Shown here one piece after another: positions 47,115 to 57,839 of a stretch of DNA of 64,000 nucleotides. The notes beneath the pieces are model-generated. The model made no database searches. It was not told the origin of the DNA and saw only the letters and a program-made list of their open reading frames with translations. Origin of the DNA: Stictocephala bisonia (Eukaryota; Arthropoda; Insecta; Hemiptera; Membracidae). The translations under genes and the position numbers were made by a program. The stretch is taken from NCBI GenBank assembly GCA_035578905.1, contig JAQJVL010000082.1:791618-855617 (forward strand), in the 5' to 3' direction. How positions within the stretch are numbered: position 1 is the stretch's first letter; each line of letters opens with the position of its first letter.

Positions 47115-48045
47115 AAAACAAGTTAAAAATCGGAAAACGCTATTATTTTAGATTTATTTTTAAAGCTGAAACAACAAACTAAATGTAAAATAACACATTT
47201 TTATTTATACTTTTACCCTCTTCAATATTATAACGATTATAACTAAGTGTATGATAATTTATCATTAATAAAAATTTGTAAATGACCTTCATGAAGACAA
47301 AATCATGTTCTGAAGAAAAGCGTTCAACAGTTAGAAATATCGGGTTTCCGAACATCATCGCAACAATTTGTGCTGAATCGGACTTACGATCGGACTGGAT
47401 ACCGCTGGGACCTGCAAAGTTGTTGGGAAAGTTGGGAAGATCTGCCGAGGACTTTATAAGAGTCACTTTGCACTAGTTGCGACATAAAGGAAATAGAAAA
47501 GTTCCAACACTGGCTGTCGTGTCGTGCGCTAAGTAGGTCGACAGAGAGGGACATAGACTGTAGCCCTGGGGACTAGCCACAACTGTCAGAACGTGGCCCC
47601 AAGTTTACAAACAATTAAATCTGTTCCAAGATACAAAAGTTTTCTTTTTAACTATTTCCATCTTTTCCTGGACATAATGTTTTGTTCAGATGTAACTTTA
47701 ATAGAATGGTTACGTATTTATAACGCTGTGTATCACTAAACATAAAATATTAAAATATTGAATTTCCTCTAGTAATTAAAGCACAAAATTATTTCTTATT
47801 TTAAGATTTACGTTACGTGTTAATATGCTATAAGTATTTCTATACTTTGGAGCAAATGACACATTTATTTGCAATAAATCTATTCTTTATTATAACATTT
47901 ACTGTATTTATAATTTGCATAAATAGAAATTGGCAAACAAGTAACGTCACGCAATACATATTTGATATAATATCAGTGCAAAATGTACGAAATATTATAT
48001 TAATTGACATTTAGTAAATATATTATGGCACATTTGTGTCGTGGA
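47115..48045. other. Unassigned sequence
   Basis: Overlapping open frames on both strands at 47179-47476 (95 and 64 codons) have no recognisable domain. Nothing else was seen. Confidence 0.4.
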
Positions 48046-48048
48046 AGT

Positions 48049-48277
48049 CACAGAGAAAAATAGACAGAGGCCGCTTTTTATGGCCGCAGCGAACGTCTCA
48101 AAGTCATTTATAAGAAATTATTTTATGTACACTTTCTGTACAACTGTGGTAATAATTGCTACGTTTATCCTTTAGGAATTGGGGGAATAAAGAGAAGGAC
48201 TGACGAGGTGCTCAAACTAACTCGACACACATTTAGCACAATATTGGATGTTACCTCTGTTTCTTTATTCTCTGTGG
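48049..48277 (-). mobile_element. CAGAG-MITE, copy 9
   Basis: Starts CACAGAGAAAAATAGACAGA and ends TACCTCTGTTTCTTTATTCT plus CTGTG, giving clear inverted ends. The interior has GGCCGCAGCGAACGTCTCAA and TTTATCCTTTAGGAATTG. A middle stretch (the CAGCACC block) is shortened to GAGGTGCTC. Confidence 0.85.
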
Positions 48278-48377
48278 GTGACGTTCACGTATTTTGTATT
48301 CCAACACGTAATATGATAATTAAGACATTATATATTCACGATATACTTATTTTGATCGGTGCAGGTTGACTGTACAG

Positions 48378-49445
48378 TGGTATTGACCTACCCTCCCACC
48401 CATACAAATAGTGGTATTGACCCAACCACCCATACACATGCAGTAGTATTGACCCGCCCACCTACCCATACACGTACAGTAATATTGGCCCGCCTACCCA
48501 CCCACCCACACACGTACAGTAGTATTGACCCAACCACCCATATACATTCAGTGATATTGGCCCAACCACCCATATACATACAGTGGTATTGGCCCAATCA
48601 CCCATATACATACAGTGGTATTGGCCTAACAACACATATACATACAGTAATATTGGCCTGCCCACCCATATACATACAGTGGTTGTGACCCAACCACCCA
48701 TATACATACAGTGGTATTGGCCCAATCACCCATATACATACAGTGGTATTGGCCTAACCACCCATACACATACAGTAGTATTGGCCCGCCCATCCACCCA
48801 CCCACACACGTACAGTAGTATTGACCCAACCACCCATATACATTCAGCGATATTGGCCCAACCACCCACATACATACAGTGGTATTGACCCAACCACCTA
48901 TATACATACAGTGGTATTGGCCCAATCACCCATATACATACAGTGGTATTGGCCTAACCACCCATATACATACAGTAATATTTGCCCAACCACCCATATA
49001 CATACAGTGGTATTGGCCCAATCACCCATATACATACAGTGGTATTGGCTCAATCACCCATATACATACAGTGGTATTGACCCAACCACCCATATAGATT
49101 CAGCGATATTGGCCTGCCCACCCATATACATACAGTGGTATTGACCCAACCACCCATATACATACATTAGTATTGGCCCACCCACCCATATACATACAGT
49201 GGTATTGGCCCAACCACTCATATACATAAAGTGGTATTGGCCCGCCCACTTATATACATACAGTGGTATTGGCCCACCCACCCATATACATACAGTGGAA
49301 TTGGCCCGCCCACCAATATACATACAGTGGTATTGGCCCAACCACCCATATACATACAGTGGTATTGGCCCAACCACCCATACACATACAGTAGTATTGG
49401 CCCACCCACCTTCCCATACAAGTGTTGTGGTATTGACCTAACCCC
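48378..49445 (-). repeat. 32-bp minisatellite, about 33 units, inverted relative of the 36-bp array
   Basis: The unit on + is CCCAACCACCCATATACATA plus CAGTGGTATTGG, period 32 (48561, 48593). Its reverse complement aligns with the 36-bp unit at 38734-42018 (CCCATACACGTACAGTGGTG in that array's complement), with about 4 bp missing. A few longer units (CCCGCCCATCCACCCACCCA) interrupt it. Since 32 is not divisible by three, reading frames cycle and remain open by chance; the many 60-109-codon frames are artefacts. Confidence 0.95.
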
Positions 49446-49589
49446 CCCCCCCAACCCCCACTAATATACATAAAGCGGCATTGACCCGCAAATATAAAGA
49501 AAGTTTTGGTAAAACTGTTTTTATTTAACACATTTTAGTGTTTTAATAATCCTTTATATGCGCGTTACAGTATTTAAAATTGTTCTAAT

Positions 49590-49685
49590 TAGTCAGCAAA
49601 TATTTGTCTGAGGTTAAGTGTAAGAGAGGACCTGATGGTCCTAACTTTGCCTCACTAAATAAAGGTGTTTTCATTTCATGTCATA
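49590..49685 (+). mobile_element. Non-LTR retrotransposon 3' end
   Basis: GTGTAAGAGAGGACCTGATG, GTCCTAACTTTGCCTC, ACTAAATAAAGGTG, then TTTCATTTCATGTCAT. This AATAAA-plus-CATTT tail wording is characteristic of 3' ends of insect Jockey/I-type elements. No coding part is adjacent, so 5' truncated. Confidence 0.5.
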
Positions 49686-49689
49686 ATTA

Positions 49690-50370
49690 TGGATATTGTA
49701 AAAATGTTGCAAGTTATATTCTGACTAGCATATAAGTACATAAATATTATATTCAGGGTTTTATATGTATATTATCGTCGAATCGAACACAATCAAAATT
49801 TAATTGAATTTTGAACCGATATTTAAAACTTTGTTCGTGTGGGCTTTCTAAAGCAATACTATCCGCATCAGACTCTTTACAAATATATTTTGTCTAAATA
49901 TGTATTATTTTGATTTGAGGAAACATAATATAAAAATCAATACAGCTATTTCTTCAAAATCACACATAGGGTTATGTCTATTAAAAGTACAACAAGGAAT
50001 TTAAATAATGCAGAGTTAAATGGGTGTTTTTTAAACGTGTGTAAAGGGTATAGCTCACAAAAGGGCTTTGACTGTCGTAGCATTGCCAATCAAGATCGGC
50101 CCTATTGAAAAGGGTTCCACATTGGCATTGTGCCCTAGCGTTATTGCTTGCTTCGATAGAATTAATGATATTAATGCCATTGCTGTTTTACTGATGTCGA
50201 GAATTCCATCAGCATTGATGTTGCTGATACAATTGATGATATTAGTTCTATTTTTATCGAAACGGTGCTTTGATGACTCTTTACTCTGTCATTCCTGAAA
50301 TGATAACTATTCCGTGAAATTAATACCAGTAGTTTTTCGACTTCCCGTCTAATATAACTGCATATCAACG
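49690..50370. other. AT-rich sequence, nothing recognised
   Basis: The 76-codon frame at 50068-50298 has no recognisable similarity. Confidence 0.4.
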
Positions 50371-50371
50371 A

Positions 50372-50432
50372 CAAGTAGAGAACGCTCTGCACGCTTTATG
50401 TGCCAACTCGAGTCCTCGCTAAGCAAGTGTCA
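50372..50432 (-). mobile_element. Helitron-like family 3' end, degraded
   Basis: The minus strand reads GCTTAGCGAGGACTCGAGTT, GGCACATAAAGCGTGCAGAG, TTCTCTAC, corresponding to the 3' end of 23624-24230. A MITE copy follows immediately. Confidence 0.35.
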
Positions 50433-50433
50433 C

Positions 50434-50674
50434 CACAGACAAGAAAAAGACAGGTAGTATCCAATAGTCCTCTGAAATTATATGGAGTTAGAGTGTCAAG
50501 TAGTTATTTAGCCAGTTGGCTATGTGGCTAGCTTCTTGTCAGTTCCTCACTTATTACTCCCAAATACTCAAGGATAAACATAATAACTATTACTACAGAT
50601 ATATAAAGATGTACATTAGTTCTAATCTACATATAACTGCCTCATATGCGATCGCTGCGGATATGTATCTGTGG
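50434..50674 (+). mobile_element. CAGAG-MITE, copy 10
   Basis: CACAGACAAGAAAAAGACAG, GTAGTATCCAATAGTCC, TGTCAAGTAGTTATTTAGCC, CTTGTCAGTTCCTCAC, CTCAAGGATAAACATAATAA, ATAACTGCCTCATATGCGATCGCTGCGG. The right terminus is shortened (TATCTGTGG). Confidence 0.75.
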
Positions 50675-50744
50675 TATCAACTACCTCATTTGATTTTCAC
50701 ATAGCACGCTTACTTTGTTAAAAAATAACCTCTAAAGTCAAGTT

Positions 50745-50960
50745 ACAACGTCCTAAGCTCTCCTTTTGTATGGTAAATAGGCTCTGATTGGCCGGATATA
50801 ACCTATATTCCCTATTTTAGCCCTTTTAAAAAATATTTTAAAATCCATTAAAAATATTTTTATGGTTTCATGAAATAAATTAAACAGTTTCACTGTCCAA
50901 ATCCTTACAGTTCTTGAGAAACTGTTATCAACCAATAACATGTGACAATTTCATAGATGA
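50745..50960 (+). repeat. Dispersed repeat family G, copy 3
   Basis: CGTCCTAAGCTCTCCTTTTG, GGCTCTGATTGGCCGGATAT, CACTGTCCAAATCCTTACAG and TTCTTGAGAAACTGTTATCA follow the copies near 45 kb. Confidence 0.45.
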
Positions 50961-51034
50961 GAAGAAAATTTGATTTATTATTTTTATAACTGGACTACAT
51001 TTCGTAGTTTTGTTAATGATCCCTCTGAAACGTA

Positions 51035-51820
51035 AATAAAGTTAAATTTGGATTAGCCTTTCACTTTTAAACATTTTTCTTTTTCGAGATCGATGAGATA
51101 GTCGATGTCTGTAATCGATTCTTTGTAGGTAATTACCGTGTTTTCGTTACAGCTCTAGTTATGTACATTCATAAATTATCACGTCAAGATTTTACAAATG
51201 ACGATTCGTACAATATAAATTAAACTAATATTATGCATGCTTATAATGCACTGCTGAAGTCCGTGAAGTAAATTCATAAATATACAAAAACTTAGAAATA
51301 ATTCGAACTAGTGAAATTATTAAAAAGTCAATTCGTTCATTGAATAGGCTAAAGCACGGTCCAATTGCATGAGCCCTTAAGCCGGCGAACAGTTTAAGCG
51401 GAGAGGGCCAGCAGGGCTTTGCGGTCCATCCCTTCCTTGATCCCCTTCTCTGCATCCCTACTGATACTTCGACAATGTATCCTCGGAATCGTATTCAAGT
51501 TTGATAGCAGCAAAGCATTCCCATTGGTGTTTCACTATCTGAAAAAATACATATATCCTCTTTGTTTTACCTGTTGAGTTATTGAATTGATTCATTGGAA
51601 CGCTCATAGATAGCTCTGCTATTATTAGGTCAGCGCCTGCCCGTGTAATATGACGCTAACCGTCGAACAGCTAAAACTGTCATTTTTCCTGACTCCGGCC
51701 GCCTCTTAAAAGCAATATTACGGTAGGTACTCCAATAATTGTTTTATTTCATTTTTTGCGATTTGTACTTATAGCATAATATAACGAATCATAATACAGT
51801 GATTCATAATATGATGAAAA
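51035..51820. other. Unassigned sequence
   Basis: No gene, RNA gene or repeat family was recognised. The 74-codon minus-strand frame at 51231-51455 is unassigned. Confidence 0.4.
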
Positions 51821-51821
51821 T

Positions 51822-52200
51822 ATTAAAGAGCTGTAACCCAGCTACTTGGGGACAAAGTGCTGTGAACATTGTAGGCGATATGTTCTATGCTCAGCCCTCT
51901 TAATACCGACTTTGCGTCCGCTCAGTGGTTGCCATCAACGTGAACAGAAGAGTCTGGCGTGCCCATGTTGGGTGGTAAGCGTTCTGTAGGGAAGAGAACT
52001 GAGTGTCAGGCTCGGCAATCAGCTGAAAATCCGACCAACACTGCGGAGTTGGAATTCACGTAATGCTATTGGTCACTTAGTTGCCCTAGATATTGGGTTA
52101 TTAGTAAATGGTACTTTGTGGCTAAGTTAAACTCAGTTAGTAACAAGACTAAACAGATCATCCTACTCATCCTACACTCAAGTAATTATTTATATTTGCC
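51822..52200 (+). mobile_element. SINE group 5 copy, near full length
   Basis: AGAGCTGTAACCCAGCTACT, GGCGATATGTTCTATGC, CGCTCAGTGGTTGCCATCAA, GCCCATGTTGGGTGGTAAG, CTGAGTGTCAGGCTCGGCAA, ATCAGCTGAAAATCCGACCA, TGCGGAGTTGGAATTCAC (decayed B box), ATTGGGTTATTAGTAAATGG, GTTAGTAACAAGACTAAAC, CACTCAAGTAATTATTTAT. Confidence 0.8.
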
Positions 52201-52724
52201 TTAATATACGCATAAGCTATGTAGGAATCTCAAATCTGAACAATGATAATAATAAAGTACAGATTAAACCGCAGTTTTACATATTTTCCTTATTTTAGTT
52301 CTACACAAATTTTATTTCCAAACAACCAACTGGCAGTTGAATTCTGTTTAACACTCTTCCTTATACAATTGGTGAATCAACAGCACGAGCTAAGCGAACA
52401 TAATGTTGCCTGTGTTTTGCTTGAACAAAGGACTGTATATTTTTCCTCGTTTGAGAAGAGAAAGTATAAAATTAATGTGATAATTCCACTCAAATTTAAG
52501 TGTTAACATAATGTAAATTATGATTACATTTTTTGATGCATATAACTTAGTTCATTGTTGTGTTACATTTGTATATCTCATCATAAAATCATAGAGCTTA
52601 CCAATTGCAGGTTGTATTTTATCGTTATTCGGTTATTATTTACTAATGTTAAATATGCTCAACCAATTTTCAATGTATACATACATAACACATAATCCCT
52701 ACTTTAAGGCATATTTCATAAGGT

Positions 52725-52830
52725 TTGATTTAGTCAAGACTGACAGTTTTGTTCTTTTTCAGGTAAGACATGTTTGAAATCTCTCGCTTATGAGATCTGG
52801 GAGTCAATGCAGGCACGTGGTAAGAAAATA
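52725..52830 (+). promoter_or_regulatory. Putative recursive splice site or 57-nt exon boundary pair
   Basis: ACTGAC (branch-point-like, about 52739-52744), then GTTTTGTTCTTTTTCAG, a strong 3' splice site (AG 52761-52762), abutting GTAAGA, a strong 5' splice site. A second donor, GTG|GTAAGAA, follows at 52820. Reading 1: a ratchet point in a long intron. Reading 2: a 57-nt phase-1/phase-1 exon, 52763-52819, open only in the frame giving KTCLKSLAYEIWESMQAR. I do not recognise that peptide, and 18 open codons can occur by chance. Confidence 0.5.
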
Positions 52831-53135
52831 AGTCAATTCATTTGAATAAATCGTTAACCGGCAACTGTCGATATATATGATGATAATCGATTATACTACA
52901 ATAGCTGTGGACTACAATACATGTTATGGAAGAATGTCTGAAAATCCATTAACATCTTAATAAACATTGAAGTATTTTTTTTAATGAATCTCAATAAAAA
53001 CGTATATACTACGATATGTAAATATCCATATACTGTTGAAAATAGTTATATGATAATTGACACAACTGGAACATTTTTTATTCAGTCTATTGTTGTAATA
53101 AAAGTATGAAGTGAATAGGGCTTAATATACAGGGT
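52831..53135. other. AT-rich sequence, nothing recognised
   Basis: No feature assigned. Confidence 0.4.
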
Positions 53136-53137
53136 GT

Positions 53138-54624
53138 CCCTGAACTCTCTGAGGATCCTTTTAGGTATTCATTATAGTTCCAAAACAAGACATAAAATCA
53201 TATTTAAAAATTCCAAATCACCTCCTGTACCCGTACAGCCGCCATTTTGTATTTTGTACTAATTATTTTTTTATTAAAAACACTATTTAACCTATAGAGT
53301 TCAAATTTGGTATATACATTAATAAAATGATGTTCTTACTGAAATTTAAAAAATCAAAAACATTTTTCTATTATTTTCAAAATGGTGGCACTTTGAAATT
53401 GTTCATACTTAATAACTTTTGAAAAGTTAGGAATACAACAAAATCACAAGAAAACTATTTTTTGGAAAATTTAATTTGCAACCCAAGAAAGTAACGTTGT
53501 ATGAAATCGGATGACAAGCAATCTAGATTTGAGTATTTTTTTATTTAATAATTTGCCCCTTTATTTGTACAGCCATGGTGGCGTGCCGCGCGTGCGTCAA
53601 CCACAATACATCAGCGATATATTCTTATTAGTTTCATCGAAAACACTACATTAAAGTTATTTGTGACATTCTTGTAATTAAAATGCTCCTAGCAGGTAAC
53701 GGGGAAAAAGTTACAGATGATTTTCGTTGTTATTAAATCAACAAATAAATTTAACCTTAAGTAGTGCCCTAAACTAAAATTGTTGTAACACTTATTTGTG
53801 ATGAAAAGTAGTTAGTAGACATAAAATAAGTAAAATTAAAAAAGCATTAGTTTATAAATGGAAACTTTAATTAAATTTATTTTCACATTGCGAACTATGC
53901 TCAAAATGTTCACTCATTTGATTGCAAAGAAAAAAGTATTGGAAAGTGACTGGTGCACAGCAGCAAATTAATTTTCTCCATTAATATTTCCAACACCTTC
54001 AACAATTCTACCAACCTAGAATTCTTAACAATTTTAGTTTTCAGGGCACTACTTGAGGTTGAAATTAATTTTAACTTAATAACAACGAAAATAATCTGCA
54101 AATGTTTTCCTGTTGGCTGCTAGGGGTGTCTTTATTACAATAACATCACAAATCACTTTATTGTAGTGTTTTGGATGAAAGTAATCAGAATAGATCGCTG
54201 GTGTATTGTTGTGGTTGACTCGTGCGGCACGAGACCATGGCTGTACACATTGAAGCGTAAATGATTAAATATAACAATACTCACATCTCGATTGTTTGTC
54301 ATCTGATTTCATTCAACTTAAAAAGGTATTCTTGTGATTTTCTTACTTTTCAAAGGTTATTGAGGATCAAAAATTTCAGAGCCGCCAATTTGAAAATAAT
54401 TTAAAAAGGTTTTATTTTTTTATTTCAGTAAGAAAATGGGTTTAATAATGTGTATACCGAATTTGAACTCTATGGGATAAAAAGTTTTAAAAATAAAAAT
54501 TAATTAAAAAAAACAAAAAATGGAGGCTGTACGGGTACCGGAGGTGATTTGGAATTTTTAAATATGATATTATGCCTTATTTTTGACCTAAAAAGTTCCT
54601 CATAGAGTTCAGGGACACCCTGTA
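53138..54624. mobile_element. 1.5-kb foldback element with about 0.55-kb inverted arms
   Basis: The left end TACAGGGTGTCCCTGAACTC is mirrored at the right (GAGTTCAGGGACACCCTGTA ending 54624). Imperfect complementarity extends inward through CACCTCCTGTACCCGTACAG, TTCAAATTTGGTATA, AAATCGGATGACAA and TGGTGGCGTGCC to about 53700 and 54110. Flanks are TA/TATA. The ACAGGGTGTCC start is common in mariner-type insect elements. The central 63-codon minus frame (53910-54101) is unassigned, and no transposase catalytic region is recognised, so it is probably non-autonomous. Confidence 0.85.
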
Positions 54625-54942
54625 TATAGGCCTATATCGTTACGTATTACATCCAAAATAGGACCTTATTGATTTATTGTATGTTAGTTTGGCTTAGTAT
54701 GTATTATTCAATATGTTTGACTTTAAGCTAAAGACAAATTTTTTTTCGAAAATAAATAAAATGCTTTCAAATCTTGCTTTTCCCATCAGCTATAATACTT
54801 GTAGTAAACTGGAAATATTTTTTTTAATTAATCGTTAAACATTTATTTTCTATTCAAGTAAGAATGCAAGTGAAGACTTTAAAGTCTTAACTCAATGTTT
54901 AATAAAGACTATAATTAGTCATTACCACTTTATTTTATTTTG

Positions 54943-55170
54943 GGAGAGCTAGTGGCCAGTCGTCCAGACTGTGCTGGATTATATACACCTGGATTGTTAT
55001 AGAGACAGCGCAGGTTCGAACCCTGGCCATTTCGTTTTTATTAGTAATATTCACCTTGTACTGGTTCTCTCCCTTACTCTGACTGATAAATTCACATATC
55101 AATAGTCTATGGGGAACTGTTGGAGTAAGGTTAAAGAGGAGATTGGTATCTCATTAAAAAATTAAAAAAT
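54943..55170 (+). mobile_element. SINE group 3 copy
   Basis: GGGAGAGCTAGTGGCCAGTC (decayed A box), GAGACAGCGCAGGTTCGAACCC (B box GGTTCGAACC), CACCTTGTACTGGTTCTCTC, ATATCAATAGTCTATGGGGA and an AAATTAAAAAAT tail. It resembles a type II (Leu/Ser-like) tRNA head plus an unrelated tail. Other copies are at 57840-58075 (-) and a truncated 27421-27525 (+). Confidence 0.85.
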
Positions 55171-55208
55171 GTTAGTTTTGAATACCGACCTTGAGTCCGG
55201 TGTTTTTA

Positions 55209-55243
55209 GAAGTATAGGACAATAGTCTATTGTCCTATACTTC
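55209..55243. repeat. Perfect 17-bp-arm hairpin palindrome
   Basis: GAAGTATAGGACAATAG and its exact complement flank a single T. It sits between a SINE and the hAT transposase relic. Confidence 0.95.
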
Positions 55244-55282
55244 AACATTTTTAGAAAGGTCTTCTGCTGTTGATATAAATTG

Positions 55283-56204
55283 ACTACTACTTTAGGGGAA
55301 TTAAACTTGCCACTGAATAAGTTAACTCAGCTGTCTACTGACGGACCTAACGTCAATCTTAAGCTTATTTTTGACCTGAAAACTCACATGAAAGAGTCCC
55401 TTGTTGTCTACTGACGGACCTAACGTCAATCTTAAGCTTATTTTTGACCTGAAAACTCACATGAAAGAGTCCCTTGTTAATAATATGGAGATTATAGATG
55501 TTGGAACTTGTTCACTGCACATCGTTAACAATGCTTACAAAACTGCACATAGTAAAGTTGGCTGGAAATTAAACCAGTTTTTGAGGGCTTTGTATAGGCG
55601 TTTTAAAAATTACACTTCCAGAAGGTCTATATACTGCCAGTTGACTGGGTCTAAGGTTTTTCCAAAAAAATTCTGTGCAGTGAGATGGACAGAAAACTCC
55701 AGTGTTATAAGAAGGTGCTTAGACATTCTTCCTTCTTTAAAGCAATATTGTAGCACCATTGTTGAACCCCCTGCAACAAAAAACTTTAACATAGTTAAGT
55801 CTTTCTTGCATGATGACAAAACTCTGGAGGTTAAACTTAATTTCTCAGCCATGATTGCAGAGGAGTTAGAAGTATTTTTGACATATTTTAAAAAGAATGA
55901 TCCTCTGCTTCCTTTTTTACACCAGGAAGTGCTTTCTCTAATGAGAGGCCTGGCCAGTAAAATAATCAAAAATAAAGTTATTGCAACGGCCACCACAGCT
56001 TATAAATTAAAACAAATAGATCTAGATAAGTTTGAAAATTTTCAAACTCTGGATAACATTGATATTGGCTTTGGTGCAAGATCTGCTCTTAGAAATATTG
56101 AAGAAGTTCATGTCCAGACTTTCAAGCTTGATTGTAAAAAATTTATTTTGGGAATTTACCAAACTTGTTTATTTTGGAAAAAAGTTGAAAATTCATATTT
56201 TTAA
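55283..56204 (+). pseudogene. hAT-like transposase, internal fragment
   Basis: Translation shows QLSTDGPNVNLKLIFDL, IIDVGTCSLHIVNNAY, GWKLNQFLRALYRRFK, a TGSKVFPKKFCAVRWTEN block and LPSLKQYC. These match the order of a BED-finger/hAT-like transposase family: acidic SxDGPNVN, then GxCxLHxxxxA, then the RWxEN region. A typical protein is well over 500 residues; here the N-terminal zinc finger and the C-terminal dimerisation part are missing. A 73-bp tandem duplication (55332-55404 and 55405-55477) shifts frame inside the DGPNVN segment, so upstream coding (from 55274, after a stop at 55271) is disconnected. A further frame change near 56145 is likely. There is no ATG at the start of the main 3' frame. 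Dead copy. The hAT-type terminus at 56473 supports the call. Confidence 0.8.
55332..55477 (+). repeat. 73-bp perfect tandem duplication inside the hAT relic
   Basis: TGTCTACTGACGGACCTAAC recurs 73 bp later (55332 and 55405). Both copies run to AAGAGTCCCTTGTT. 73 is not a multiple of three, so it breaks the reading frame. Lack of differences implies it is recent. Confidence 0.97.
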
Positions 56205-56369
56205 GGCAAAGTTCCAATACATGGTTTATTTTACTGTTTATACTATGCATTTTTAAGTGTTTTGTTTCTTAATGTTATTATTATTCAATAAATATTTGTA
56301 AATATTTTACTTAATTACATGCAGAGGAAGCAAAATATAACATATGTCCGTATCAAATGTCTGAACGTT

Positions 56370-56473
56370 GAAACCACCTAAAATTTGTTGAGTCACCGAA
56401 TTTCAGAAAATTGGTCACCAAAAGTCACCAAAAAGTCCCCGATTTTTTTATCAGCCCATTGGTAGACACCCTG
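56370..56473 (+). mobile_element. hAT element 3' terminus
   Basis: The minus strand from 56473 reads CAGGGTGTCTACCAATGGG, a hAT-style inverted terminus, followed inwards by TCGGGGACTTTTTGGTGACT. It lies about 270 bp after the transposase relic on the same strand. No matching left terminus was found upstream, so the element is 5' truncated. Confidence 0.6.
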
Positions 56474-56474
56474 A

Positions 56475-57205
56475 TAGAGGAAAAATAAATGTTTTTTTTT
56501 TTTTAATTTTACAATCCACTCTTAAGTAAATGCCATTAACTGACACTTTTAAAAGTCCTCTTTGTCAATATAATCATTGTTTATCCTTCATCTACTTCCA
56601 TATACACCCATGATATTCACGGTTTACTGTAGACTATTTCCCCTCGATCGGCAGTGAGATGGGACGTGTTTGTACGTTTAATAGCCATGCTAAAACCGTT
56701 TCGCGTTCGTCCAATCAGGCGCAATTTGGACCAACGGGACTGACATTATGGATAACTGACCATCAGGATTCATGGCACAATATTACTGTGTAAAACGGCC
56801 TATTGCCCTCCCCCCCCCTTTCTCATTTATAATGGGGTTATTTAGTGCCCTTACACATTGAATATGCAGCAATGTAACGGCTATTGATTTGCACCAGAGG
56901 CTTCTATAAATAAGATGATGTCTACATTTTTTAAATTTAATAGTAGGCCTAATTTCATCTCATAATGCATTTTATAGTGTATAACATTTTGCATATACAA
57001 TTTTAGTTCAATGCAATCAAATATCAGACTAATTATCTTTTATATTTTAAATAAAAGTAAATTATGACTTAACTTCCTATTCTTTACAAAATTAGATAAC
57101 AGCTACATTATTCTTAATGTGTTTACAAATAACTCAGGATATATTTGTTTTGAAATTTATTTCGTTGAATAAAAAATAAGTATATTTGTTTAGACGTGGA
57201 TAAAT
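56475..57205. other. AT-rich sequence, nothing recognised
   Basis: No feature assigned. Confidence 0.4.
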
Positions 57206-57209
57206 GCCA

Positions 57210-57395
57210 CACACTTTGCTGGCTACGGACAATGACTACAGATAGAATTCTATCTGTAGTCATTGCTACGGACTACGGAGGGCAAGTTCCAAGGGTCGAA
57301 TCCCCAATTGAACTAACTATCGTTACGTCACTCGTTGAATACCGTTCATGCACAGGCCTTTAGGCCCATGTCAACTGGCGAGTAAATTGTTCTAA
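57210..57395 (+). mobile_element. SINE group 1 copy interrupted by a palindrome
   Basis: TTTGCTGGCTACGGA, (palindrome 57230-57265), CTACGGACTACGGAGGGCAA, TTCCAAGGGTCGAATCCCC (B box), AATTGAACTAACTATCGTTA, GTTCATGCACAGGCCTTTAG, CCCATGTCAACTGGCG. Same block order as 46972-47111. Confidence 0.75.
57230..57265. repeat. Perfect 36-bp palindrome
   Basis: CAATGACTACAGATAGAA followed at once by its exact complement. GCTACGGA occurs immediately before (57222-57229) and immediately after (from 57265), like a short duplication around an insertion. Confidence 0.97.
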
Positions 57396-57399
57396 AATA

Positions 57400-57835
57400 T
57401 ATAAAACAAGTTTGTATCATTTACAATTACCAACTAAACTGATAAGAACAAATGCCTGTTAGTAAATTGACTATACGCACAAATATGTACAAAAACAATT
57501 TTTAATCTTAGGGTTTCTGTATTGTATTTTGTAAAGTCCACGTCCCCAAAGCTGATAAGTTTGATGTTTTGGTTCCCTTATTACATAGTAGGAGGGTAGT
57601 TTTTTGGTAAAAAAATGGCATTTGATCAATACCGTATTTTGAAAAAAGGGAAGAAGTGAACATCAGGTATTTAAGAAACAAACAATCATTTTATTGTATT
57701 AATTGAAAACTAGTAACTTTGGAACTTTAAATACTTTTAACATTAAATAATATATTTACTATTACCGTACATTCCCCCCTTGTATATTTACTATTACCGT
57801 ACATTCCCCCCTTGTATTTGCTTCCTCGTTCTTCT
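57400..57835. other. AT-rich sequence with a short tandem duplication
   Basis: TTTACTATTACCGTACATTC plus CCCCCTTGTAT is duplicated in tandem at about 57755-57818. Nothing else was seen. Confidence 0.5.
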
Positions 57836-57839
57836 CTGT

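Noticed and set aside
48388..49531. Many 60-109-codon open frames with Tyr/Gly/Trp or Pro/Thr/His repeats
   Set aside because: Translations of the 32-bp minisatellite in all frames, with no start context or domain.
53910..54101. Small leucine-rich minus-strand protein inside the foldback element
   Set aside because: Short, with no recognisable transposase motif. It sits in the spacer of the inverted-repeat element, where chance frames are expected.
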